Shown in pieces: positions 24,605 to 33,739 of a stretch of 64,000 bases of DNA (positions are counted from its first letter, which is position 1; every line of letters starts with the position of its first letter). The stretch comes from Opitutaceae bacterium (GTDB lineage: Bacteria > Verrucomicrobiota > Verrucomicrobiia > Opitutales > Opitutaceae). The notes below the pieces were generated by a model. The model was not told the DNA's origin. It made no database searches and saw nothing but the letters and a program-made list of their open reading frames with translations. The stretch covers positions 62,001 through 126,000 of the forward strand of contig JANQSC010000012.1 in NCBI GenBank assembly GCA_028284235.1, given 5' to 3'. Both the position numbers and the translations under genes were made by a program.

Positions 24605-25798
24605 ATGCCTCTCATGGCTGGAAAAGGAAATTCCCGAAGAACGTTTGTAAAGAGCGCGGTGACCGCGTCGGTGGGGCTCGGGGTAGCGCCCGTCGTGGTC
24701 GGAAGCGAAAAGAAATCAAAGGGCCAGGCGGCGAACCGCGTCGTCCATCCGCCCGAGTGGCGGAACCGTCAGTCGGGAATGGCCTACCGCAGATTCGGGG
24801 ACTCGGGGATGATGGTCTCGGAAATCGTCATGGGAACGACCCCGTGGAAAGACGATAGCTATACGCGGATTATCGAAGCGTCCGTGGAAAAAGGTATTAA
24901 TTATATCGATACGGCGCCGGCTTACAGTCGCGGGGAGGCGGAGCGGATAATCGGGCGGTATTTCAAGACGACCGGGAACCGCGATCGACTCTTTCTTTCC
25001 ACCAAGATCAGTTTCTACGACGAGTTTGTGCATGGTCTCGTGAAAGACGTGTTGAACGGGCTGACGGCGAAAAAAAAGAGCGATTTGGACAAGCGGGCCG
25101 GCGAGATGATTGAAGAGCGCGGCGTGCTTAAGCCGGGCTATCACTTCAACTATTTCAACGGCCAGGAGAACAAGTTCAAAATGGGATACATCAACCACTT
25201 GGTGTTTAAAGAATACGGCGTTCAGAAGGAGTGGAAGGCGAAGATTAAAGCGCGCATGCACGAGTTGGTGGAGAATTCGCTCACGGCGTTGAATACGGAC
25301 TATCTCGACGTGCTCCATTGCCCGCACGGCGTGGCCGTTCCCGAGATGCTCGAGGACGAGAACATTCGCGAAGTTCTCTCCGAGTTGAAAAAGAAGGGCA
25401 CGGTCCGGTTTTCCGCCCTGTCCATGCACAACGACGTTTCCGCCAATCTCGACAAGGCCATTGAACTGGGGCATTACGACGGGGCGATGGTCGCCTACAA
25501 CATTGGAAATCACGCTTCGCTCGAGCGTTCGATTCTCGACGCCAAAGAGGCGGGCATGGGGATTGTCGCCATGAAGGTGGCCCGAGCGGTGAGCAGTCCC
25601 GGCAGGGAGATTCCGCAATGGCGTATCCAGAAACTTAATGACGCCATCCCGGAATCCATGTCGATCCACTCGAAAGCCTACCTGTGGGCGTTGCAGAATC
25701 CGAATATTTCGTGCTGCGTATCGGAGATGCCGACGGCTGAAGCCGTGGCCGACAACGCGGCGGCAACCGGGCGCAAAGTGTCGCTGGGGATCGTGTAG
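24605..25798 (+). CDS. Aldo/keto reductase, Tat signal
   Basis: A 397-residue protein whose N-terminus reads SRRTFVKSAVTASVGLG, a twin-arginine signal, so it is likely exported with a bound cofactor. The aldo/keto reductase core starts near residue 60 (RFGDSGMMVSEIVMGTTPW). Candidates for the catalytic tetrad are Asp and Tyr in YIDTAPAYSRGEAE, Lys in LSTKIS and His in VLHCPHG. An insertion of about 60 residues after the STK motif makes it longer than average. The ATG at 24605 is chosen; the frame is open upstream but lacks a plausible start. It converges with the DUF5690 gene 11 bp away. Confidence 0.88.
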   Translation: MPLMAGKGNSRRTFVKSAVTASVGLGVAPVVVGSEKKSKGQAANRVVHPPEWRNRQSGMAYRRFGDSGMMVSEIVMGTTPWKDDSYTRIIEASVEKGINYIDTAPAYSRGEAERIIGRYFKTTGNRDRLFLSTKISFYDEFVHGLVKDVLNGLTAKKKSDLDKRAGEMIEERGVLKPGYHFNYFNGQENKFKMGYINHLVFKEYGVQKEWKAKIKARMHELVENSLTALNTDYLDVLHCPHGVAVPEMLEDENIREVLSELKKKGTVRFSALSMHNDVSANLDKAIELGHYDGAMVAYNIGNHASLERSILDAKEAGMGIVAMKVARAVSSPGREIPQWRIQKLNDAIPESMSIHSKAYLWALQNPNISCCVSEMPTAEAVADNAAATGRKVSLGIV

Positions 25799-25809
25799 CG
25801 CGAATTCGC

Positions 25810-27087
25810 TTACGCGGCAGCGCGGGAGGGGTTGAGATATTCCCTCCGGTACTTCGCTCGTTGCAGGAGGAGGGAAGCGATGACCATTGCGATGCCGGCG
25901 AAGGTCATCGCATAGGTGCCCTTGGTGAAGAATTCGAGCCAGGAAAGCTCTGCCGCTCCGAAGTTCTTGTAGAGCAATATGAGGACGCTTCCCAGGTAGC
26001 CGAAGGAATCGGCGATGTATATGAGAAACCCCGCGTTACCGCTCAGGCTAAAGGCGGCGATGAAGCGATCGAAAAAGACGGCGTTCATGGGCACATAGCA
26101 GAGGTACAGTCCGAAGCCGGAAGCGGTCATCCAGGCGAAGGGGCCGATCGTTCCGGATTCGAAGAGAGCCGTGGAAAGCCCGACGACCGCCAGTCCCGCG
26201 ACGAGCAAGAGATGGTAGTAGACGAGGCACTTGAAGTTCTCTTTGAAGAAATACAAGCATCCCATGATTGCGAGCACGACGATGGAAATGATAAGTTCCG
26301 AGGTTGTGTAAACGGACGCGTCGCCCGCGTAGCCGATACTGTCCCAAAGCTCACGGGCGAAGTTGTCTCTGAAGTCTCGGAAGACGGTGAGAAAGATGTA
26401 GAATACGACGAGAAGGCTTAGCGGCAGGAAGAAGCCTTTGACGAGGTGGACCCGCTCTTCGCTGTTCATAGGGCGACGTTCCGTCCGCAGCCTGATGTCT
26501 TCTTCCGTCTGTCCGGGGAGTTTTTCGATCAGCCAGGTGAAGAACACGAGCGGAAGCGCGAACAGCGCTCCGGTTGTTGCGGGCATCCAGAATTCGGATA
26601 CTCCTAGCGTGTTGATAGTCCAAAGTCCAACGGATTTGACAATGCCGCTGGAGACGATGAAGCTCGAGCACAGCGCGACTCCCAGCACTTCCGTAAAGCG
26701 GCGGCCTTCCAGGTAGGAAAATACGATGCCCCAGATCATTCCCAGCGGGAGTCCGTTGAAGAACATGAAGACGACGTTGTAGGGAGAGGGTGTGAGGGCG
26801 AATAGGGCGAGGGCGACTTCGGACGAGAAGACCAAGGCGATCAGGAAAAAGGCGCGTCGCGAGCGTCTCATCTCCGAGACGACCTTGATCCCGATGAACT
26901 TCGACATCATGTATCCAAATATTTGGGCGATGATCACCGCGATCTTGTAGTCGACCGTGAAGACGGTCATGCCCTCGAAGGACGCCACGGTGAATGGCTT
27001 TCGGAACGCGTACATGCAGAAGTAGACGCCGAATGCCGCGATCGAGCCGTGGAGGACCAGTCTTAGATTGGATTTTGGGGACTGCAT
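25810..27087 (-). CDS. DUF5690 family MFS-like membrane protein
   Basis: A 425-residue inner-membrane protein with about 12 hydrophobic segments. The opening (GSIAAFGVYFCMYAFRKPFTVASF) and VSEMRRSRRAFFLIALVF fit the DUF5690 family, an MFS-fold group of unknown substrate. It lies between a Tat aldo/keto reductase and, beyond a XylR-like regulator, a class III aminotransferase-fold enzyme. I have a weak memory of DUF5690 genes near aminotransferases and phosphonate-related oxidoreductases in Bacteroidota, so an amino-phosphonate cargo is a candidate; treat that as a lead only. Confidence 0.8.
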   Translation of the reverse strand: MQSPKSNLRLVLHGSIAAFGVYFCMYAFRKPFTVASFEGMTVFTVDYKIAVIIAQIFGYMMSKFIGIKVVSEMRRSRRAFFLIALVFSSEVALALFALTPSPYNVVFMFFNGLPLGMIWGIVFSYLEGRRFTEVLGVALCSSFIVSSGIVKSVGLWTINTLGVSEFWMPATTGALFALPLVFFTWLIEKLPGQTEEDIRLRTERRPMNSEERVHLVKGFFLPLSLLVVFYIFLTVFRDFRDNFARELWDSIGYAGDASVYTTSELIISIVVLAIMGCLYFFKENFKCLVYYHLLLVAGLAVVGLSTALFESGTIGPFAWMTASGFGLYLCYVPMNAVFFDRFIAAFSLSGNAGFLIYIADSFGYLGSVLILLYKNFGAAELSWLEFFTKGTYAMTFAGIAMVIASLLLQRAKYRREYLNPSRAAA

Positions 27088-27314
27088 GTGAACGAGAGTT
27101 GGAGTCGAGGGGAATTGGATTGAGGGAGCGAGTTCAGGATTGTATCGGGAATAGTGTTACAATTGCGTTACAGGATTTTAAGGGTGTTTTCTACTACTCG
27201 GAACGACGGATGCCGGGCGCCTTTTTGAGTCTGCAGGCGTTGCGGCTTCAACGTGTTATTCCTGGCATTTTGTCAGGATGCCTCGCAATTTGCCCAAAGC
27301 GCCGCGAGGCGGTG

Positions 27315-28517
27315 TTAATCGCTCGGTAACGCGGGTGGGAAGACGCGTGCCGTGGATCGATACTTCGAGGGGCTGCAGCCCTCCTGTTGCTTGAAGAAAC
27401 GCGACAGTTCCTCCGGGCTGGCGAAGTCCATTTTGTAGGCGATCTCTTTGATGGGGCGCTCGGGAATTTCGAGCTGCCGTTTCAGGGCGTCCAGTCGAAC
27501 GCGTATGATCTCGTTTTTCGGCGAGCAGCCTAGGTGGTCGCGAAACAGGTTCAGGAGGGTTGTTCGCGAAATCGCCAACTCGTCGCAAATCGTCCGTACT
27601 CTGAGGTTTTTTGAAGGGGCCAACGACCGGATCAGGGCGATCGCTTTCGACAAGTTCGGCTCGGTGAAGGCGAGTATTTCCGTGGATTTTCGCTTTACGA
27701 CTCCTTCGGGTTCGATAAGCCGATCCGCGCTCTCGCCGGGGCCTTTTTTCATCATTTGATCGAGCATCCGGGCGGCCTCGAAGCCGATCTGGCGCGTTTG
27801 GCGGGCGATGCTGCTGATGGGCGGATTGGAGATGCAGGCGAGAACGGGGTCGCCCGAACAGCCGAGCACGGCCACATCGTCGGGCACTTTCAGCCCCAAC
27901 TCCTGGCACGCGCGGACCACGGTGATCGCGGCGAGATCGTCTTTCACAAATATGCCGACGGGAAGCGCCAGCGTGGCCACGCGTTCCTTGATGCGGTCGT
28001 GGATGAACTTCCACTTTTCCAGCGAAGGGGCGACTTTGGAGATTTCGCCTTCCATTGCTTCGACGGTGTAGCCGGACTGCTCGATTCGTGAAGTGAATGC
28101 GCCGACACGTTCGCGGGAATAGCGACGATTCGGGTCGGACCAAGTCGCGAAATTGCGTAGTCCGAGGCTGAGCAGATGCTCGGCGGCGATTTTTCCGGCG
28201 CGCTGATTGTCGGTGCCGACGTAGGGGATCCAGTCCGCGTCTCCTTCCCGGCTGAGATTGACGACGGGAATTCCCTTCGCCTTGTAGGCGAGGGCTTCCT
28301 CTTTGCTGTAGCGGAAGAGAATGATCCCGTCTCCACCCCAGTCCTTGTCGATGTAGCTCGGCTCGAGTTCGAAGTCGTTTTCGACGTTCGCGTTCAACTG
28401 CCATCCGCCCACGGTTTCCGCGTAGTCGACAATCCCCTGAAAGACCTCGTTAAGCGAGTAGGTCCACTTAGCGATTCGAATGCCTATCAGTTTTTTGGAT
28501 ACGGAAGATTTGTTCAC
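27315..28517 (-). CDS. XylR-like regulator (LacI-type sensor with AraC DNA-binding domain)
   Basis: A 400-residue transcription factor joining a periplasmic-binding-protein-like sensor (residues about 8-270, with VGTDNQRAGKIAAEHLLSLG typical of LacI/XylR) to a C-terminal AraC helix-turn-helix (RTICDELAISRTTLLNLFRD, then PIKEIAYKMDFASPEELSRFF). The GTG at 28517 is chosen because it gives the normal short N-terminus before KKLIGIRIAKW. The frame is open to a TTG at 28592, but that codon lies inside an upstream 23-bp palindrome. It probably controls the divergent aminotransferase gene and/or the DUF5690 gene; a sugar ligand is typical of the family. Confidence 0.88.
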   Translation of the reverse strand: MNKSSVSKKLIGIRIAKWTYSLNEVFQGIVDYAETVGGWQLNANVENDFELEPSYIDKDWGGDGIILFRYSKEEALAYKAKGIPVVNLSREGDADWIPYVGTDNQRAGKIAAEHLLSLGLRNFATWSDPNRRYSRERVGAFTSRIEQSGYTVEAMEGEISKVAPSLEKWKFIHDRIKERVATLALPVGIFVKDDLAAITVVRACQELGLKVPDDVAVLGCSGDPVLACISNPPISSIARQTRQIGFEAARMLDQMMKKGPGESADRLIEPEGVVKRKSTEILAFTEPNLSKAIALIRSLAPSKNLRVRTICDELAISRTTLLNLFRDHLGCSPKNEIIRVRLDALKRQLEIPERPIKEIAYKMDFASPEELSRFFKQQEGCSPSKYRSTARVFPPALPSD

Positions 28518-28569
28518 GAAAGTGCTAGATGGAATTGTGTATATCCATAATGCAAGCCGATTTGCGTTT

Positions 28570-28592
28570 TTGCCAATCAAATTGATTGGCAA
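28570..28592. promoter_or_regulatory. 23-bp palindrome, probable operator
   Basis: Perfect 11-base arms TTGCCAATCAA (28570-28580) and TTGATTGGCAA (28582-28592) with a one-base spacer. It lies in the divergent gap between the XylR-like regulator and the aminotransferase gene, the expected place for the regulator's own binding site. Its symmetry fits a dimeric regulator. Confidence 0.65.
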
Positions 28593-28733
28593 GTCGCCTA
28601 TTGCGTCGCCACTGGTCTAGGTCGAGCGACCGGCCCCGTGAATTCAGCTACCGACTCGAGCGTTTCAGATCTAGACTCGAACCCGGATTTCTACGACGCG
28701 ATCAGTGGCGGATACGGCGGGCGGGCCGAGTGA

Positions 28734-30101
28734 ATGAGTATGCATGACAGTGAAGTAGATCGATCGGAAGGGGATGTGAACCGTTCCCCGTTGCGGAGGA
28801 AATGGTCGGAAGGGATTGGGCACGCGAAAACCAAGGAGCTGCTGGAGTTGGACGAGCGGTATTTCTATCACCAGTCGCTTTCGACGCCTTGTCTGGACGT
28901 GATCGCCTCATCCTCGGGTTCCACTATCGAGAATCTGGAGGGAAAACGGTACTACGATTTTCACGGGAACAGCGTCCACCAGGTGGGTTACGGCCATGAA
29001 TCCGTTGTTGCGGCGATCAAGGAGCAGCTCGACACGCTGCCGTTCTGCCCGCGTCGTTTCACCAACGAGAAAGCGGCGCGACTCGCGGAAAAGCTGGCCC
29101 AACTGGCTCCGGGCGATTTGAGCAAGGTCTTGTTCGCCCCGGGCGGGAGCCTGGCGATTGGGATGGCGATGAAGATCGCCCGTCGAGTAACGGGTCGATT
29201 CAAGACGATTTCGTGGTGGGACTCGTTTCACGGGGCGTCGTTGGACGCGGTGTCGATCGGCGGAGAACGAATTTTCAGAGGCAATATCGGGCCGCTTTTG
29301 CCGGGCTGCATCCACGTGCCGCCGCCGTCTCCTCCGGGCGACGCGTCGGATAGCGCGTCCGCGAGCGCGTTCGCCAATGCGGACTACGTGGAGTACGTGA
29401 TGGAGAAAGAAGGGGACATCGCCGCGTTTATCGCCGAGCCGATCCGCTGGACGTCGGTTTACAAGACCCCGGCGTCCTACTGGAAGCGCGTGCGCGAGCT
29501 GTGCGACAAGTACGGGGCTCTTTTGATTTTCGACGAAATTCCGACCTGCTTGGGTCGGACGGGTCGGATGTTCGCCTGCGAGCACTACGACGTCGTTCCG
29601 GATCTTCTCGTTATTGGCAAAGGGCTTGGAGGCGGCATTTTCCCGATAGCTGCGGTGATTGGGAAGCCCGAGTTCGACGTGGCGAAAGACGTGGCTCTGG
29701 GGCACTACACCCATGAAAAGTCGTCGGTCGGGGCGGCTGCCGCGTTGGCTACCATCGGGGCGTTGGAGCACGAAAACGCCCTCGAGAATGTCGCTCGAAT
29801 AGAGAAACTCATGGTGAAGGAGTTGGAGCGGGTTCAATCTTCCAATCCCCTTGTACGAGGCATTCGGAGCATTGGTCTCTTGATCGGGATCGAGGTTTGG
29901 GACGAGTCGTCCGAGCGGTCGGCAACGCGGGCGGAAGCGATCTTCTACGAATGCCTAGCGCAGGGGCTAAGCTTCAAAGTCTCGCAAGGGAACATCCTGA
30001 CCTTGGCCCCGCCGCTCAACCTGAGCATCGAAGAAGCCATGGATTCCATGCGAATCCTGGAGCAAGCGATCCATACGGTTTCGTCGCGCTTGGACAAGTA
30101 G
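28734..30101 (+). CDS. Class III aminotransferase-fold PLP enzyme
   Basis: A 455-residue cytoplasmic PLP-dependent enzyme. The class III signature runs from LLIFDEIPTCLGRTGRMFA (Asp267 near the PLP nitrogen) to LLVIGKGLGGGIFP (Lys296, the Schiff-base lysine). The later stretch ALGHYTHEKSSVGAAAALAT is reminiscent of lyases of this fold that act on hydroxylated aminoethylphosphonates (PbfA type) rather than of ordinary aminotransferases, so either activity is possible. ATG at 28734; a second ATG at 28740 would shorten it by two residues. It is divergent from the XylR-like regulator. Confidence 0.85.
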   Translation: MSMHDSEVDRSEGDVNRSPLRRKWSEGIGHAKTKELLELDERYFYHQSLSTPCLDVIASSSGSTIENLEGKRYYDFHGNSVHQVGYGHESVVAAIKEQLDTLPFCPRRFTNEKAARLAEKLAQLAPGDLSKVLFAPGGSLAIGMAMKIARRVTGRFKTISWWDSFHGASLDAVSIGGERIFRGNIGPLLPGCIHVPPPSPPGDASDSASASAFANADYVEYVMEKEGDIAAFIAEPIRWTSVYKTPASYWKRVRELCDKYGALLIFDEIPTCLGRTGRMFACEHYDVVPDLLVIGKGLGGGIFPIAAVIGKPEFDVAKDVALGHYTHEKSSVGAAAALATIGALEHENALENVARIEKLMVKELERVQSSNPLVRGIRSIGLLIGIEVWDESSERSATRAEAIFYECLAQGLSFKVSQGNILTLAPPLNLSIEEAMDSMRILEQAIHTVSSRLDK

Positions 30102-30177
30102 AGGCCCGGCTCCAGCGGCCTTGGTCGAGGGGGCGCGGCGAATCAGCAGGCGCGTTCCCCTAAAAAATAAGGCGAAA

Positions 30178-30212
30178 ATCCGTCTCGGAGCATTTTTTAT
30201 CCGTCTCGGAGC
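30178..30212. promoter_or_regulatory. Direct repeat pair upstream of TonB receptor
   Basis: Two identical 14-mers, ATCCGTCTCGGAGC, at 30178-30191 and 30199-30212, spaced 21 bp start to start (two helical turns). They lie about 80-115 bp before the receptor start codon. Tandem sites on one face of the helix are typical of activator or repressor binding; the regulator is unknown. Confidence 0.55.
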
Positions 30213-30293
30213 GGAAATTGATCGGAAGGGCTGCTATTTTCCTCGCCCTATTATTGAGATTGGTTCTCGGTCTCACCGCTACAAGTAATTGAA

Positions 30294-32459
30294 ATGACAA
30301 ACCACCTTACCTACAAACAAGTGAAGACGGCTTCTTCGCGTGCAATTTGCGCCGCTGCGCTCTCCTTCTCGCTGGCGGCTCCCGGGGCCTTCGCTCAGTC
30401 GATGTCAGACGAAGTCGCAGAAGGAGTCATCGAGCTCGATAATTTCGTGACGGTCGGAAAGTACCTGTACTCGGATCAGGTCAACGCGCTCAAGACGCCT
30501 ACGCCCGTTATCGACGTGCCGCAGAGTCTGTCGATCATCACTGCCGATCAGATCGCCCTGCAAGGCTTCAACAGCATCGGCGACCTCATCAATTACACGC
30601 CCGGGGTCAACACTTCGCAGGGAGAAGGCCACAGGGACGCGGTTGTGTTTCGAGGAGTGCGGTCGACGGCGGATTTCTTCATCGACGGAGTCCGGGACGA
30701 CGTCCAGTACTACCGTCCGCTCTACAACTTGGAACAAGTGGAAGTGCTACGCGGTCCGAACGCGCTGCTCTTCGGTCGCGGGGGGACGGGCGGTATCCTC
30801 AATCGTGTGACAAAGAAAGGCATGATCGGAGCGGAGTTTACCGAAGTGCAGGCGAGCGTCGACACCTTCGGCGAGTTTGGCGTGCAGATCGACCGTAATT
30901 TCGCCGCTGCCAGCAACGCTGCGGTGCGGGTCAACGCCTTTGTCGAAAACCTGAATAACCACCGCGATTTCTACGACGGGGAGCGACTGGGCGTTAACCC
31001 GACTGCCAAGATTGAGTTGGGCGAAGCGTCGACCTTGAACTTGTCTTATGAATACATGGACCATGAGCGTTTCATCGACCGGGGTATTCCGACCGGCTCG
31101 GATGGACGTCCGGTCGAAGCCTTCGAAGATACCGTTTTTGGCGATCCCGAGTTGAACAAGACCGAGCTCGAAGCCCACATGCTGCGGGCTAAGCTGCAGC
31201 AGGATTTTTCGGATACGGTCAAAGGTAACTTCAGCGTCTTCTATGGCGACTACGACAAGTTGTATCAGAATTTCTATGCCTCGAGCTACGACGAAGCGAC
31301 GTCGCCTGACGAAGTGACGCTCGATGGATACATCGACACGACGCAGCGCGAGAATTTTGTTCTGTCCGGAAATTTGATCGGCGAGTTTTACGGCGACCGG
31401 GTCAGCCATACGGTGATTTTCGGGGCCGAGCTGATCGATACCTCGTCCGACCAGGATCGCTACAACTCGTTTTGGAACACCACATCGGACGACAACGAGA
31501 TCTTCTCGACCACGCGGCCGCTCGCGCTCAGCGGTGGCGTCGGTGTCAACGCGTCGGGAGCGACGACGACCAACGACTTCACGGTGGATCTCAATGACGA
31601 CACTCGGGTTGGTATCGACGTGTTCTCGGCCTATATTCAGGACGAGATCGAGCTTTCCGAACAATGGGACGTGATACTCGGGGCTCGTTTCGACAGTTTC
31701 GACATCAACGTGTTGAACGTGCCCGCGAGCGAAACGCGCAGCCGCAAGGACGAGGAGATTTCCCCGCGGCTCGGTTTGCTTTTCAAGCCGCAAGAGAACG
31801 TCTCGCTCTACAGCAGCTACAGCGAGTCCTTCCTACCGCGCAGTGGAGAGCAGTACGCCAATATTAACGGCAGCAACAACCAGTTGGACCCGAATACATT
31901 CTCCAATCTCGAAGCGGGTGTTAAATGGGACTTCAACCAAGGCCTGAGCCTGACCTTCTCGATTTTCGAGATCGAGCAAAGCTCTCCTCAGGTCGCGGAC
32001 AGCGATCCGTCCACCCTCGACGTAATCGACTCGGAAATCACCGGATTCGAAGCCCAGCTTCAGGGTAAGATAACCGATAGCTGGTTTGTTTCGGCCGGGT
32101 ACAGCAACCTTGACGGCGAGCAAGTCAATCGATCGGGCCTCACCGGATTGCGTCCGCGCGAGTTGCCCGAGCACATGTTCTCGCTTTGGAACAACTATCA
32201 GCTGACGGACCAGTTTGGACTCGGCTTAGGAGTGACCCACCAGGACAGCAGCTTTATCAACAACGGCAACACCGCCACGCTGCCGAGCTACACCCGCGTC
32301 GACGCGGCGGCGTTCTTCGACGTGTCGGACGAAGTTCGGGTGCAACTGAACGTGGAAAACGTGACCGACGAGCTCTACTTCCCGAACGCCCACAGCACGC
32401 ATCAGGCGACAGTGGGAGCGCCGCTCAACGCGCGGCTCACGGTGATCGGGCGGTTCTAG
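30294..32459 (+). CDS. TonB-dependent siderophore-type receptor
   Basis: A 721-residue outer-membrane receptor with a signal peptide ending near residue 35 (AAPGAFAQ). The plug domain shows VIDVPQSLSIITADQIALQG, DLINYTPGVNTSQGEG, VVFRGVRSTADFFIDGVRDD and VEVLRGPNALLFGRGGTGG, the arrangement of FhuA/FhuE-type siderophore receptors. The beta-barrel ends in RLTVIGRF with the C-terminal Phe needed for assembly. It is shorter than and distinct from the 1172-residue receptor at 41777. A strong hairpin terminator follows 31 bp downstream, so it is probably monocistronic. The ligand is unknown. Confidence 0.9.
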   Translation: MTNHLTYKQVKTASSRAICAAALSFSLAAPGAFAQSMSDEVAEGVIELDNFVTVGKYLYSDQVNALKTPTPVIDVPQSLSIITADQIALQGFNSIGDLINYTPGVNTSQGEGHRDAVVFRGVRSTADFFIDGVRDDVQYYRPLYNLEQVEVLRGPNALLFGRGGTGGILNRVTKKGMIGAEFTEVQASVDTFGEFGVQIDRNFAAASNAAVRVNAFVENLNNHRDFYDGERLGVNPTAKIELGEASTLNLSYEYMDHERFIDRGIPTGSDGRPVEAFEDTVFGDPELNKTELEAHMLRAKLQQDFSDTVKGNFSVFYGDYDKLYQNFYASSYDEATSPDEVTLDGYIDTTQRENFVLSGNLIGEFYGDRVSHTVIFGAELIDTSSDQDRYNSFWNTTSDDNEIFSTTRPLALSGGVGVNASGATTTNDFTVDLNDDTRVGIDVFSAYIQDEIELSEQWDVILGARFDSFDINVLNVPASETRSRKDEEISPRLGLLFKPQENVSLYSSYSESFLPRSGEQYANINGSNNQLDPNTFSNLEAGVKWDFNQGLSLTFSIFEIEQSSPQVADSDPSTLDVIDSEITGFEAQLQGKITDSWFVSAGYSNLDGEQVNRSGLTGLRPRELPEHMFSLWNNYQLTDQFGLGLGVTHQDSSFINNGNTATLPSYTRVDAAAFFDVSDEVRVQLNVENVTDELYFPNAHSTHQATVGAPLNARLTVIGRF

Positions 32460-32490
32460 CGAGGGCATAGACTTTTGGGAGTGTTATTTG

Positions 32491-32528
32491 GACCGCGGGG
32501 TGTTTCAGCCCTGCGGTCTTTTTTTTTG
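32491..32528 (+). terminator. Rho-independent terminator of the siderophore-type receptor gene
   Basis: Stem GACCGCGGGG (32491-32500) and CCCTGCGGTC with loop TGTTTCAG, followed by a run of nine T. This is the canonical layout and lies just after the receptor stop codon. Confidence 0.9.
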
Positions 32529-32905
32529 CCGCCTCTTTGACTGCAGACGATTCTGTTCCGATTCTCTGACTCTTCTCGCTCGTTGGCGCATTGCGGGTCG
32601 CTCGGAGATTGGGCTTGCAACCAGGGGCTCGGTGATTAGGCCACTGGGTGGCTATTGATGGAGTATTCAAGTGCGAAATTTCGTAGAGCGGGTCCTTTCC
32701 GCAGTGGCCATTGGCTCAGGACCGGGCGCGCATACAGCTTGACTCGAATTCGCCAGTGGCGATCAATCGCATCGTATCAACGACTGAACTACTGGGGGAA
32801 CTCTGTAAGGCGCGCAATTGAACAGAAAGCAGTGCTACTAGCGCGTAGAAACGCGACGAGTGGATTTAGTGTTTCGAATTCGAGAGGCGTTGGAAAGGCA
32901 AACGT
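32529..32905. other. Intergenic region before the uronate dehydrogenase-like operon
   Basis: About 375 bp with no recognisable gene or repeat. Short open frames here have no familiar motifs. The promoter for the following three-gene operon presumably lies in this stretch. Confidence 0.4.
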
Positions 32906-33739
32906 ATGAGTTTTCCCAAGCGGGTACTGCTAACGGGAGCCGCGGGAGTCGTGGGTTCGGCGTTGAGACCGCTGTTGCGGGAAAAGGCGGACGAAGTCAT
33001 TGTGAGCGACATCGCTCCGGTCGAAGACCTGGCCGAGAACGAGACTTTTTTCGAATGTGATTTGAGCGAGTTTTCCACGGTGTCGGATGCCATGGAACGT
33101 GTGGATGCGATCGCCCATTTCGGTGGCAAAGTGGGAGCGGATATCGGGCACGAACCGAATGTGAGCGCGAATATTATCGGAACTCGCAATGTTTTCGAAG
33201 CGGCCCGCCAGAGAGGCGTCCACCGTATTGTGTTTGCCAGTTCACATCACGTGGTTGGCTTCACTCCACGGGGGGAGCCAGTGGATCACTTGGCTCCGCT
33301 GCGCCCAAACACCGAGTACGCGGTAAGCAAAGTCTACGGCGAAGCCCTGGCCGCGTACTACGCCGACAATTACGCGATAGATACCCTTTCAGTCCGGATC
33401 GGATATGTGGGGACGGACTTGAGCAAGGAAAGGCGATTGCGGACATGGGTTAGTCCGCGGGACCTGATGCAAATAATTGAGATTGGATTCACCTATCCAG
33501 ATCTCGGACACGAAATCGTCTATGGTGTTTCGGATACACCCGAGCCACGTTTTTTCGACAACCGAAATGCTCATCGACTCGGCTACCGTCCGATGGATCG
33601 GTCTATCGACCGCGTTGCGGACGAAAGCGTGCTCGCGGCGTCTCCAGATTTGGATACACTTGAGGAAGGGCTCATTGGAGGCGGGTTCGCGAGGGCAGGC
33701 TTCGAAGGCGATTTGAAACGCGTATTGAAGAAGAAATGA
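32906..33739 (+). CDS. NAD-dependent epimerase/dehydratase family, uronate dehydrogenase-like
   Basis: A 277-residue extended SDR. NAD-binding motif TGAAGVVGSAL at the N-terminus; active-site region FASSHHVVGFTPRGEPVDH followed by EYAVSKVYGEALAAYYA with the YxxxK pair. This combination, especially SSxHVxGF, resembles uronate dehydrogenases, which oxidise galacturonate or glucuronate to aldarolactone. It heads a three-gene operon: its TGA overlaps the ATG of the next gene (ATGA), an oxidoreductase, followed by a sugar isomerase-type gene. A related sugar epimerase is the main alternative. Confidence 0.8.
   Translation: MSFPKRVLLTGAAGVVGSALRPLLREKADEVIVSDIAPVEDLAENETFFECDLSEFSTVSDAMERVDAIAHFGGKVGADIGHEPNVSANIIGTRNVFEAARQRGVHRIVFASSHHVVGFTPRGEPVDHLAPLRPNTEYAVSKVYGEALAAYYADNYAIDTLSVRIGYVGTDLSKERRLRTWVSPRDLMQIIEIGFTYPDLGHEIVYGVSDTPEPRFFDNRNAHRLGYRPMDRSIDRVADESVLAASPDLDTLEEGLIGGGFARAGFEGDLKRVLKKK

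Noticed and set aside
27256..28404. 382-codon arginine-rich frame overlapping the XylR-like gene
   Set aside because: It is a same-strand, other-frame shadow with low-complexity composition; the regulator has clear sensor and DNA-binding domains.
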